DNA of 64,000 nt. Source: Nematopogon swammerdamellus (lineage: Eukaryota; Arthropoda; Insecta; Lepidoptera; Adelidae). The notes below the pieces were generated by a model. That model ran no database searches. It was not told the origin of the DNA and worked only from the letters and a program-made list of their open reading frames with translations. This document shows positions 21,761 through 32,575 of this stretch, piece after piece (the first letter of the stretch is position 1; every line of letters begins with the position of its first letter). The stretch spans positions 14,601,395-14,665,394 of the forward strand of contig OX336345.1 of the NCBI GenBank assembly GCA_946902875.1, written 5' to 3'. A program made the translations under genes and the position numbers.

Positions 21761-22266
21761 GTACCTATATGCTCCTATAATTTCTAATTACCCCTTTACT
21801 TATCAATCATCATCCAAAGACGAACACACCGCACAAACCATGACAGATGCAGTAATTCGTGACAAAGTGTTTTTGTTTATATGAAATTATTTATGAGGTA
21901 TTAAGCCTACCACGCTGCCACTTGAAGCAGGCCAGGATCCACAAACAGCACCCGTTCAAGAGCACCACACCGGGGCCAGCCATTGTCAGATAGCTAAGAT
22001 ACGTAATAACTAATAAGATAGACAGAATAAGCAGACTTCAACGCATATGTCCTCGAAGACAGAAAGAGCAAAAATCATTGCATGACAATCCCACACAACG
22101 ATAGGCGACAGTGACGCACGACGCTCACCAGTAGTTATTTAGAAATCTGATAATATATTCATTTTCTCCACCAATAAGTACTTATCGCTTTGGTTGTAGA
22201 TTATTTCAAATATTTAAATGTACAATGTTTTGGCCGTTCAGAAATCTTGCAGAAGATTTAGATCTT
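21761..22266. other. intergenic, no gene
   Basis: A short GC-balanced segment near 21900-21990. No family recognised. Confidence 0.35.
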
Positions 22267-22407
22267 CTATAAACATATGTTTTTTTTTGCGTAAAGTGTT
22301 TGTTTGAGTGCGTATGTAACCCTCCCGAAGTTATTGACATGACTAACGAAACACCTTATATACTTACTTTCATCGATAAGAATATCGTTAACTACTAACT
22401 TGAACGA
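22267..22407. repeat. duplicate of 20475-20615
   Basis: 141 bp differ from 20475-20615 by one base (GTTTGAGTG against GTTTGTGTG) with no indel. The copy carries the right inverted repeat of the 20161 element plus 45 bp of its flank, so it is a segmental copy and not an independent insertion. Confidence 0.85.
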
Positions 22408-22422
22408 TCGTTAACTACTAAC

Positions 22423-22930
22423 ATCGCACCTGTGGGATGGCTCTGCCAAATACCAGCTTGCGCCTCTGGACTCGATCCAGCGTCGAGCCGTGCGACTTGT
22501 GGGTGACCCCGAAGTGTCCTGCGATCTAGAACCACTGCAACACCGTAGGGATGTCGACTCCCTAAGTGTGTTTTATCGCTTATTCCATGGGGAGTGCTCG
22601 GAGGAGCTGTTTAATGCGATCCCGCCGTCCCCTTTCCATCTCCGCACCAGGCGCACTGGGCAGGGATTACATCCCTACACGCTGGTACCCGCGGATGCGT
22701 ACCAATCGATTCTCCAGATCTTTCCTCTACGAAACCGGTAAACTATGGAACGCTCTCCCTGCGCATATATTTCCCCCCAAGTACAGTCTCGGGTCCTTCA
22801 AGAGGGGCGTGAATGGGCACCTGTCAGGCCGGCATGGCATTCGGAACCCCCGTATACGATCGAATGTCCATGGGCGTCGTTAGACACCTTATGGGTGGTT
22901 CGGTGCTATATGTCGCGCTGTAAATAAAAA
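22423..22930 (+). pseudogene. CR1/Jockey-like LINE, C-terminal ORF and 3' end
   Basis: One frame reads SHLWDGSAKYQLAPLDSIQR, then RAVRLVGDPEVSCDLEPL and DSLSVFYRLFHGECSEEL, then FHLRTRRTGQG. It then shifts frame to RSFLYETGKLWNALPAHIFP and KRGVNGHLSGRHGIRNPRIR, ending at a stop at about 22883. These are the conserved blocks (WDGxxKYQL, VFYRxxxGECSEEL, LWNxLPxxxFP) after the thumb of CR1/Jockey-type reverse transcriptases. GTCGCGCTGTAAATAAAA and poly(A) follow. It is 5'-truncated with one frameshift and is the best-kept member of this family here. Confidence 0.85.
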
Positions 22931-24957
22931 AAAAACAAAAAAAAACTCACAGAAGTGGACATTTTGCCTTCAAAGCGTCTACAGCGCTGCGCAGCGACAG
23001 CTCGAGTGGGACAAGTTGCCAATCTAGTGTCAATTTTACACCCTTCGTGCACTCATCCTCATCATCTCAAGTTTTCCCGGGCGGAAACGGCCAGTGAGTT
23101 TTAATCTTAATATTTAAATAGTATTCCGCAGGTCAAGTCAGTGATGATAAATTTGTTTATAGTTTATATATTAAAATTATTATTCGTTCAAAATGTATGT
23201 GCGAAGTTTGGTGGTGGTGAGAAGGAGACACTGAAATGTTTTACGCCTTTGTTTCCGAATCGAAGTAGACAGTGAATTTATACGTATCCTCATATAAGCT
23301 ATAGTTTCACAGCTGACATTGTTGCTACCATAGATTTCCGATCAAGCCTTGTCTATGGAAGTGTCGGAACAGGTTAGTGCATGTGATGATTGACAGGCGG
23401 GGGTCCTATCGGAAACAAAATGATATAAAATACTTTATGAGGCGTTCGCTCGCACCTGTAGTCGATGATTAGGTGACATTGAAATTAGGGTTTTTTTAAC
23501 TTTACTATTAAACATTTCTAGCAGTAAGTATATCAACTCAAATAGTAATTCCTACACACAAATACGAGTATGTATGCATTCATACTATACGATAATTCTT
23601 ATTATTAAAAACATCCGTGTAGATTTAGGTAAACTTGCGCCGTGACAAAATTATCGGTTACGTCATCCCGTTTTTTGTAATACATAATTACTGGCATTTA
23701 AACGTAATTAATGGAAACAGTATGTAAATTTTTAATTTATTGTCAAATTATTTAAACGATTTAATATCTAATTTAACGCTTATTTAATATTATAAATATC
23801 AAATTGACACGCAATTCTTGCTACCGGAAAATACTTAATGATGAAATATTAGTATTAAATATCTTTCCCTACTCCTACCATCCACGGATCTTCAAATCGC
23901 GTGTTAGTAGCCTTTCCCCAGCGACATTAGTCAAACTCCAAGCCGGACTGGCACCTCCTCGGGGGTGAAATTGGCTGCGTCTGAGGCTTCGACCTCGGGC
24001 ACAGATACCCAGTTCGGAAGAAATAAAAAAAAATCAATTTTAAACAATATTTTGATTTACTGATTCAACCCTTGCAGGGGTTGTAACATTAATACTTACC
24101 CACATCCCCAACTTAAACAATTTTCCATATTATAATGGAACCCTGTTCAGTCCATCTTTTCGTAGTATCCGGTGTTACTTTACCTCCATGAAATTGGTCC
24201 AAAACCGTCGCAGTAAGTACTAAAATATTAGGTCCGAGCGGTGGAGGCAGGGTGAAAAGGTAGCACTTCTCCATACGTAATCTATTTCAAAGTGACTCCG
24301 TCTACCTAAAAAATCGATCTGAGAGAAGTATTAAAGTCAAGTATATACAAACCGAATCCGTGGTGAAAACTCTTTCTTGGCAAACCCATTGTCCCCTCGT
24401 ATAAATTATTAATACGACTATTTCTTCTTTAAATTTTCTTTGTATATTAGTATCATAAATAAATAATAAATAAATTTACCAAAGCACGAGGATCCGTCTG
24501 CTCTACCTATTATTCCATTAACAGTAGACATAGGTGCGTATGTCCTCCCATCAACGCGCTTATATGGCTTTTCGTCTGATACATTATACTTTAATTCACG
24601 CCTGTTATGTAGTTATGTACATAATATGTAGGTGGTGGCGAAGATCAAGAAATGCAATAATCAACTGTGTAAAGATCACTGGAGAAAATTTCATTCTGCA
24701 TTTCCCAAAGAGTCCTTATTTACCTACCGTATCTTTATATGATAACAATAGTATATAACGCAGCATAAACGCATGTTCTAGCCTAGCGACAGTGGCGGAG
24801 TAGGACGCGAATGACGGGGGGCAAGGGAGTGAGAGGAGGGGAGACCGAGGAGCCGCAAAAAGCAGGACGCGCGGCGACACGTGACGAGACGTCTGCGGTC
24901 TCCTGCTCCCGCCGCACACTAGGGCTGTCAGCCATTCATTTGTACATATTTCAAGAC
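22931..24957. other. intergenic; GC-rich patch 24780-24915
   Basis: No gene seen. The patch at 24780-24915 (GACGGGGGGCAAGGGAGTGA, ACGAGACGTCTGCGGTCTCC) could be a CpG-rich regulatory piece, unproven. Confidence 0.35.
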
Positions 24958-25130
24958 TAGCTTATGGCCGCGGCTTCGCTTCGTGTGTTTAGCGCCTTTT
25001 TGCTCACAGCTCAGGCCGCCGATGACGTAGCGTAAAGATTTATAGCCCAAAGTTATGATTTAAAGCCGTCTTGAGAAGTTCTTTATGGCGAAATAAATCA
25101 TCGGCTTGAAGCTGAATCTGAAGTGACAGA
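24958..25130. repeat. GCCCGCG-related element variant
   Basis: ACTAGCTTATGGCCGCGGCT at the start. The rest (GATTTAAAGCCGTCTTGAG) is not shared with other copies here. Confidence 0.35.
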
Positions 25131-25189
25131 ATGTAACAGTGAAAACCGTATGTAAATCGATAAAGGGGTTCTAGAGGTATAAGGATATT

Positions 25190-26039
25190 CATATAATGAT
25201 TTACGTTACACGTCCAGTTGCCGGTCGGTCACCCGTAGAAACTTCAGTTTATTCATTAGGATTTAACAAGTTTACTCATGGTCGTCTCCGAGATATGTGG
25301 CTCGACGGTTGGCAGAGAACTACCAGGTCTCCGCCCGTCGCGTACGACGAAGATTTTAGCGGTGGCCAGTCCGGGTAGTCTCGGCAACGACGGCACAGAA
25401 TATCTAATAGGTACTGTCGTACCAGAAGCGACACTCCACAAAGCCACATAAAGGAATAGCTACTCTTGCTGAGACGCAATAAAGTGCAATTCAGCTCGCA
25501 AAGCGCTGCATGCCTAACTCGAATAATAGCCTACACCACGCTTCTCTTTCTATCGCGTAACTCTATCTCTTTTGGCGCGATTCGTATCGTGTTAGGGTTT
25601 TGCCAGTCAGTAGGTATAGAAACAATAAATTGAGAATGTGAACCCTGTTGCTAAAGAAACAGGACGCGTGCGATTCAATGTACCGACGACGCGACGTCAC
25701 AGGCTCACAGCAGTCTAATTTATAATAGGTAGGTAAGTAGACCGTAAAAGACGCGAATTTTTTTTTTGCGTATGCTGCGCACTCGTGTTACTAGTACTAG
25801 TTACTCTATTTACTAGGCAACAACTACTATAACTAGGTACACCTACTTAATTAGGAAACTCCTAAAACTACATGTAAAATGAACAAAATATAAATATTTC
25901 CTACCTTCCAGAATCTTTCGGTAAAGTAAAAAAAGACAACGTTGAGTTCTTCTGTTTATTGAGACAGCCGTACACGCAACAATTATTATTAGTATTACGA
26001 TGCTCCAATTGCTCCATTATTATTATTATATCGAAGAAT
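25190..26039. other. intergenic; possible retroelement 3' tail
   Basis: GGCACAGAATATCTAATAGG (about 25391) resembles GGCACAGAATACTTCATAGG (26041), which hints at a second 3' tail of the element below. Overlapping frames at 25196-25479 on both strands are unrecognised. Confidence 0.3.
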
Positions 26040-26480
26040 AGGCACAGAATACTTCATAGGTACTGAATAGAATAGTTCGTTCCATCCAGGCGATCGACTG
26101 TATGCGTGCGCTCGCAAGCGCGGGGCTGCCCGCCGGGTTTTGTACTCTCAGAATATCGCGCGCTGTAGGTGATTATCGCGATAGGTATGAATGAGTGTCT
26201 GAGGCCTGACGACGGTTCCTCCGATGCTTTCCGGATCTCGGCGGAGAGGCAGAAGACACTGACATTGTCTACTTCCGGTCGGTCGTGTCCGTCGTGTCTC
26301 CTTCTCTAGGCGGCGCTATGACTGAACTCCACATCGGCCGATAACTTGAAGTAGTCCTCCCGGTTGAAGTCGTGCTTCTTTTTTTCGATGGACTCTCGGA
26401 CGACGCGAAGACGTGTTTCAGTCGGAGGAATTTGTACCTGGATCGAATCTAATCCAGTGGTTCGTTCCGAAATCCACGTG
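26040..26480 (-). pseudogene. possible Penelope-like retroelement C-terminus and 3' UTR
   Basis: The minus strand is open from about 26480 to a TAG at 26306-26308 and encodes GLDSIQVQIPPTETRLR, then VVRESIEKKKHDFNRED and YFKLSADVEFSHSAA. An 'RLxRESIEIxKHxxFNREDxxxLSxxW' ending is typical of the GIY-YIG endonuclease end of Penelope-like elements. The match rests on about 20 residues. A TGA just upstream of the open stretch suggests decay. An alternative is a terminal exon of a host gene, but the upstream splice signals (GGATTAG, GTTGACAG) lack a pyrimidine tract. The 3' UTR runs to about 26040. Confidence 0.4.
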
Positions 26481-26689
26481 AACACACACTGTCAACTTCT
26501 TGCAATCCAGTTGTCTCGCCGCTCGTATGTACTCCGTGACCCGTGTCTCTACGCTCTACGCTCCAGCTCTATGGTACTATCATGTCTAGTGTCTACAGAC
26601 GAACTCTGAAACGACCAAAGGGTAGCACGGATGTCATATTGCGTACCAAGTTGGGACAGAACAGATGTAGCACGTAATGTAACCAACCA

Positions 26690-26810
26690 CGGCAGTAATC
26701 TAACCAACGATGTCAGTAATATAACTAAACATGTCAGTAATGTAATTATGTCAGTAATATAACTATGTCATTAAATTAACTAACCAATAACCATGTCAGT
26801 TGAAGGGAAG
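26690..26810 (+). repeat. minisatellite derived from SINE-A tail
   Basis: About six degenerate units of roughly 17-21 bp, consensus AATGTAACTAACCATGTCAGT. The motif resembles the SINE-A piece GATGTAGCCAACCGTGTCAG. Confidence 0.65.
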
Positions 26811-27280
26811 TTCTGCCTTAAGACATAGCAGAACTCGGTGGCTAGAATTTTAAAAGAGAAAGGACTTTATCAATGAATGAAATGACAATGAGGTGAGAGA
26901 AATGTATGGATGAGACGCGACCGAACGAAAGAGGGCCTGGATCTCCGCGGGCGGGCGCAGTATGCGTGCAGCACAGCTCTTTACCAAGATCCTGGGCTTA
27001 CACTATGAAGAACGACACGCACTTGATCATCCGATGGAGAAGCGGTGATGACCGGCTCGACAGCGGTAGCGGCAGCGAGATCGCAAATAATATTTTCGAA
27101 AAAAAATTAATGTGTAACGAACGAATGCTTGGATGACAATGCGCTGTGCCTCGAGCGCGTAGAAAACCGCGCCAATGGATTGCGGGTAGTCACCACTAAT
27201 TCGTCGGTCGCAGAAAACTAGTTTAAAATTAGAAAGATAAAGGAGGTGTCCACTACGCCTTTCTGAACACAGTAGTGTAA

Positions 27281-27345
27281 CTAACTATGTCATTAATGTA
27301 ACTAACCATGTCAGTAACGTAACTAACCATGTCAGTTTCCATAAA
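27281..27345 (+). repeat. second SINE-A-derived minisatellite, three units
   Basis: GTGTAACTAACTATGTCATT, AATGTAACTAACCATGTCAG and AACGTAACTAACCATGTCAG, then TTTCCATAAAACAG, which is the SINE-A terminus. Confidence 0.65.
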
Positions 27346-29714
27346 ACAGTTTTCCCATGGTTTATGCAATTTGGGACCCTAACGCTTGTCTGAGTGTCGC
27401 GCTTGGTAATTGACACAAGGTGAGCCATACCAATTATGTACTTTGTGTCGAGTGTGAAGCAATTAAGTTTACAGCTTTTACAGCGAGGTGAGGAATTTGA
27501 CATTGCAAGAATTCTACAATGTACCTTTGTATTTGCTCCTGTGTCATGTATTTTATAGCGGGTCACGCTGCCGTTGCCGCTGCCGACGGGGCGGCTTTTT
27601 GTGGTTAGTGCGGTAGGCCTTTACGAACTTTTTAGAAATCTATAATTAACTAGCTGACTGCGACTGAAATATTAATTGTATTGTAATTCCTGTAATAATA
27701 ATAAAATGTCTCCGTGTAATAATTTTTCAAAAAAATATATAGTTCAAGTTTGAATATAAAATACTACCTAATTCGATACTCAAATCCTCTGTTAAAACAC
27801 AAAAAGTACACAATAGCTTTAATCTACTGGCGCAGACAATAATAAATTACTAGAGGACTCAAAAACGACAAAAACTTCTTATTTATACAAAATTACCCAA
27901 AGTGAAGGCGCTGTCAACAACGATTATAGAATCAACCAATCCCGCGAATCGATAGCACAGGTAAGCTATTATTAATTCCGTTTTCAAATTGGTTCGGCAA
28001 CCCTAACGACAGCGGGCGCGGGAGGCGCGGTGATGGCGGCGCGAACCTGTGCTTGGGATGAGTCACCGAGTCAACGCACTAGGCCGGATTGTTCTGTAGG
28101 TATAACGTCGGCGACTACTTTATATTTCTGGATTTCTGGAATATTTAAGACAACTATAGTACTTTATTAGACCACATACGTCTTTGTTATATTCTCTAGT
28201 ACTTGGGTATGAATGTATATGAGCATCAAGAAAAACCGTTAAAACTAGAAATACAAGTTTGAAAACATTGGAATTAATTTTCAAACATGGCTAACTGGTA
28301 AGCATTTCCCGTTATTGCTATACATTAGTAAATGTTTCAATGGAATAGGAAATAAATTTCAGAACTTTCAGTTTTAATAATTTTTAGTGACGGAATTTTT
28401 ATTTTCGAACAGGAGACGGATGTGATAAAGTTTTACATGTGGTGATTAATTTGAATGGATTATCCATTATGGTAGTGTCTCGTCCTCCTCTCCTCCGCTT
28501 CTCTTCGCAAGAAGTCAGTGGTCCAAGTGGCTAGACTCAAGAACCACTACTGGAAATAATTATTTCTTCTGGTTATGGACTTGCCGGTCGCAGTAATTGA
28601 GCGTAATTGCCTGCGTTGCCAGCCTTTGCTTATCAGGCGCTCGCATCGCTATGTGGACATGATAAAGGTTTATGGAGTTGGATTTGAAGAGGAAATGAAA
28701 TGTGACTCGGATCGAATTGCTGGGATCCAACAAATTGTGTCATTTTTCATTCTGAACCCGTTCTTGAAAAATTCTAATTATATTAATTCCACTTCGTGAG
28801 TTTTTAACTTCATGATGAAGCTTCACAGATCCCTGAGCATTATATATGTTTCATAGTCTACATCCGTCCACTGATATTCATCTGATATTCTGAACATTCT
28901 CATTCGGCTTTCAACGTTTGAATTTTGGCTGCAAGGATTTCTTCAATTTGAAGGGATAATCCCGCACCTTTCTCCTCATGCGATAATTGTGTACCAAGTC
29001 TATTCTATGAAAAATGTTAATTTAATATTAATCACAGTTGCGATCAATCTAACGCCGCCACATTATTGCACAATCCAATTGAATCTGTGTAATGATCCGC
29101 ACTAGCGCGACAACAGAACGCGCCGCGGCTAACTTTTAACGCCACTTCGATTAGAAACATAGCTTCACAAACAGGATCCTGCCAAGTGGAGTGTGAAGCC
29201 CGGACGACAGGTGTGAGCGGCGCAGTGGGAACTAATAGATCAATATCTATTGGTTTCCGTCGATAGTTTATAAATAACATGTGAACTTTGAAATTCGTGC
29301 GAGGAAATATTAATTTTGCTCAAACTAGCTTTTATTTTTATTTAACCTTTATTTTTTAGATTAAACACTTTTGGATGATATGGCAAAATACATAGGTCAC
29401 ACTTATCGCAATCATAAAATAATCTTGATGTGATGTGATAAGTGGTGACAAAATTGTGATAAATAAATAAATAATCGAACTTTTTCCACCAACGTCTTTC
29501 ACTCTAAATCCTAACTAACTTAAAAGTGACCATAATTCCACTACTTATCAAAACTTGGAGCATTCTTTCCGCACTACACGGCATTTCGGATGTGGTCGGT
29601 ACCTATTTTGGCAAAAGTAGCGCTCTAGGTTTCACAAAAAGTCCTTGGAATTAAAAACAAAATTGTGCCATGGTCACGTAGTCGCACAGTCCCACAACAC
29701 GCCTATACCTCCAG
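27346..29714. other. intergenic, no gene supported
   Basis: GC-rich patches at about 27550-27610 and 28010-28090 (GGGCGCGGGAGGCGCGGTGA). The open frame 28575-28799 (+) is unrecognised. Confidence 0.35.
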
Positions 29715-29832
29715 CGGCTTCTTTTCGAATGAAGTATTTGTTTTATTGGAGCCGGCCGCTCCAAAAAACACGGTGGGAAAGGTCCTGCGGCGGATCGCTA
29801 AGGACTACGCAGACACGCAGACGCACAAATAT
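29715..29832 (+). CDS. candidate exon: C-terminal motif of AMP-forming acyl-CoA ligase family
   Basis: The frame reads GFFSNEVFVLLEPAAPKNTV and then GKVLRRIAKDYADTQTHKY. The pattern 'VFV....PKNxxGKVLRR' matches the A10 motif of ANL-superfamily enzymes (acyl-CoA and coumarate-CoA ligases, luciferases), whose GK lysine is catalytic in the adenylation half-reaction. Codon use is richer in G/C at third positions than the surroundings. A CTCCAG acceptor (ending 29714) or GAATGAAG (ending 29734) could open it, and GTAAGG at 29833 could close it. No other exon of the family was found, so it may be an isolated terminal exon, an exon of a gene extending outside, or a pseudogene. Read-through would give a stop at 29938-29940. 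Confidence 0.4.
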
Positions 29833-31195
29833 GTAAGGATCGCGCTCGCGGCCGGGCCCGCACCCGGACACGCCTCTTGCATTTTAAGAGCATTTGTGTG
29901 TAGCGTGGACGATACATTATTTTATTTTAGATTATCATAAATCGATATCTAATGAAATAATCAGACACCGGTGTACTCTGAATCTGAATCATCGGACAAA
30001 ATATATCTACAAAAATCAATCTTAGTTTACAAATCATAAGCAAACCTTTTCTAATTCACTAATGTATGCATAGTAAACATACTATGCTTCAAGTTATATT
30101 AATATGAATCATTGATGAAGTTACTACATAGCATTAAAATACAATTCAATCCAAGTGGTTTTACTCATTAAAATACATTGCCCTCCTTTTTGCTTCTCGC
30201 AGTCGGGTAAAAATTAATTAACTTCTGTTGTTGTCGGCGAGGTGCTCGTGTGACATCTGCGGGAATTTCCCGTAAAAGTTTATATTTATTTATTATTTAT
30301 ATTATTATTATTTTATTTTTTATATTTATTGGTAGCACTTTTTGTTTTAGATTTTAATTGTAGTTTTAGGTAATTTTCATTTGATTTAATTTGGTTTCAA
30401 TAAATATTACAATAATTAACTTCAGATGCTTAGATCACCACTCCTTCCACGTAATAACAAGATACTGACGATCTAGCGAGTTGAAGGTAATTTCGTCAAC
30501 TTAATTTAATTTAATCTAAGGATGAAGAGGTAATAAAGTTATTTTTATCACACTTTTATTCGCCATGCATGTCATAAATATTAAATTTTGTAGTAGGTTC
30601 TACATATTTTATGGTTTTCGTTATAATATAACTATAATATAATATGTTTCGCTATCATTAAACTCCATGAATATACTCGTATCAAGGGCGCTAAGGTTAT
30701 AAAAAAGTGAATATGATACGAGTAGGTAGGTATCAGAAAGTCAGTTTTATCTAACACGAATTCCGAATAACCGATTGTAAATTCGGTCACCGCCCGGACG
30801 GGTGCGAACTTGTCGCGAATGGGATCAGAGACACACAAACTCACATTTTTGAGGCCAAGATGAAATAAGTGCGTGTTATTTTTGTCGCTCGACCAGTGCT
30901 CTCGATACATGCAATTCTCTATATTGAAGACTTGCCAAATTTAAAAGATGCTTTCGAGATTATTTTCAGGGGTTGAAATAGAAGGAAGTTGTGTCTGCTG
31001 TTGCCACCTTTGGAAAAGAAAAAGTGAAAAACTAATTAAACCACTAAAACATAGGTTTAGCAGTAACGTAGGGTAATAGATGATGTTCCTGTAATAAATA
31101 TCCTTTACATACCTACCTACGTCCATACACGCGTTCAAATCAGGCTGTGGTTACGACGGTAGGTAATGGGAGAATATTTCTATTTAAAGGTTGGT
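29833..31195. other. intergenic, AT-rich
   Basis: Low-complexity T/A runs near 30280-30340. No gene or family seen. Confidence 0.4.
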
Positions 31196-31400
31196 TCAAA
31201 CTTCAAAGTTAATTTGATTTTTAACCGAATTCTTCAAAAAAAGGAGGTTATCGATTCGACCCGTATGTATGAAATATGGTTGGAATTGCAAAATATTCGT
31301 ATATGTTAGTCTATGTGGGCTTCTAAACAGGTGTGCCAAATTTCATAAGTGTATGTATGTTCCGAGAATTTCTCGGAAACTAGAAATCGAATTGCCATAA
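31196..31400. repeat. repeat with TTTTTAACCGA...AAAAAAAGGAGG end
   Basis: ATTTTTAACCGAATTCTTCA and AAAAAAAGGAGGTTATCGAT, related in reverse to 18800-18835, then TGTATGTTCCGAGAATTTCT. Class unknown. Confidence 0.4.
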
Positions 31401-31528
31401 TAATTGATTAAGTATCTTCCAACAGTGTGTACCAATCACTCGTCACAATGACACATAAAACACGTCGTCGGTTTAACGCCCAATTCTACGCAGAACTTGA
31501 ATAACTAAAAAGAGTTAAATAAAAAAGT

Positions 31529-31784
31529 GCTTTTGAAAACATTGCACCGAACCGCCTTCAAAACACAACTAAACTTAAAAGTGTTAAATAATATTTTGAT
31601 TCATATTCGGACCCTTGAGTTGAAAAGCACACCTGAAAATTGGACCCCTTTTTTGCTGTTGTACCGCTGCGCGCTGCGCAGTCCACATTTAACTCAAGGG
31701 TCCGAATATTAATCAAAATATTATTTTAACACTTTTGAGATCTAGTTATTTTTTGAAATCGGTGCAATGTTTTTTAAAACAGTT
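31529..31784. mobile_element. foldback element, arms of about 94 bp
   Basis: AAAACATTGCACCGA...AAAAGTGTTAAATAATATTT...CGGACCCTTGAGTT (31529-31622) is repeated in reverse at 31690-31784 with small indels. The loop of about 67 bp holds GCGCGCTGCGCAG. It is typical of a MITE or snapback element. No clear target duplication is visible. Confidence 0.7.
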
Positions 31785-31799
31785 TTTTTTATATATACT

Positions 31800-32575
31800 A
31801 TGATCTATCGTTTCTCCATATGGAATGCTCACCACCTGCCACCACGCGCACTGAGTAGGGATTGCGTCCCTCCGAGATGGACTTGCCGCGGATGCGTATG
31901 GCAATCAAAGATATATTGTGTACTAGCGTACTAGATAAATCACTCGGCCAACTAACATGTTCCACCGAGTTGCGGTTCACGATCCTCAAGTCTCTTAGTC
32001 GAGCGCGAGAGGCCGCAGCTTTATACTAATACATTTACAGATCTTCGTCGATACGAAGGTATGATGGCGAATCTGGAGATGAAGTGTTAGAATGAAAAGA
32101 CAATATGCACACCGACGCACGAGTGCGATCGTTCTCCCTTCCCCTTGTCTCTCTCCCGCACGCTTCCCGCCCCGCACGAGCCCCGCACGCCAGCCGCCAG
32201 ACCGTCTCCCGCATGGTTCGCGCCCGCACGCGCTCCCCTCTTCCGCTCAACTCTGCGCTCCGCCTCCCCAATACCTTACCCCGTACCTCAGCCGCTGGAA
32301 CACTGCTTCTCTATATATTTCTTCGGAGCGATAACTCTATGTATAATATAATATTTCCTCAAAGATGGCAATTGGTTTTTTTTTTTTCTACACAACCGGT
32401 AAACTCTGGAACGCTCTCCCTGCCCATATATTTCCCCCCAAGTGCAGTCTCGGGTGCTTCAATTGGGCCGTGGATAGACACCTGTCAGACCAGCATGGCA
32501 TTCGCAACCCCTGCATACGATCGAAAGTCCGTGGGCGTCGTTAGACATTTTATGGGTATCCATAACCACCACAAG
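31800..32575 (+). pseudogene. CR1/Jockey-like LINE 3' end, split by C-rich DNA
   Basis: Part one (31845-31915: CGCGCACTGAGTAGGGATTG, CCGCGGATGCGTATGGCAAT) and part two (32395-32575: CCGGTAAACTCTGGAACGCT, TATTTCCCCCCAAGTGCAGT, CCGTGGGCGTCGTTAGACA) correspond to successive parts of 22423-22930. The 480 bp between them, including the C-rich stretch, are not part of the element. A 167-codon open frame crosses the junction and is accidental. Confidence 0.6.
32092..32330. other. C-rich stretch of unknown role
   Basis: Pyrimidine- and CpG-rich (TCTCCCGCACGCTTCCCGCC, CGCCCGCACGCGCTCCCCTC). The composition is like the 5' UTR at 44400-44560, but no initiator or exon boundary is convincing. Several overlapping frames on both strands are consequences of the composition. 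Confidence 0.35.

Noticed and set aside
26690..27345. CRISPR-like repeat arrays
   Set aside because: Units are contiguous and degenerate with no unique spacers, and derive from a SINE tail in a eukaryotic context.
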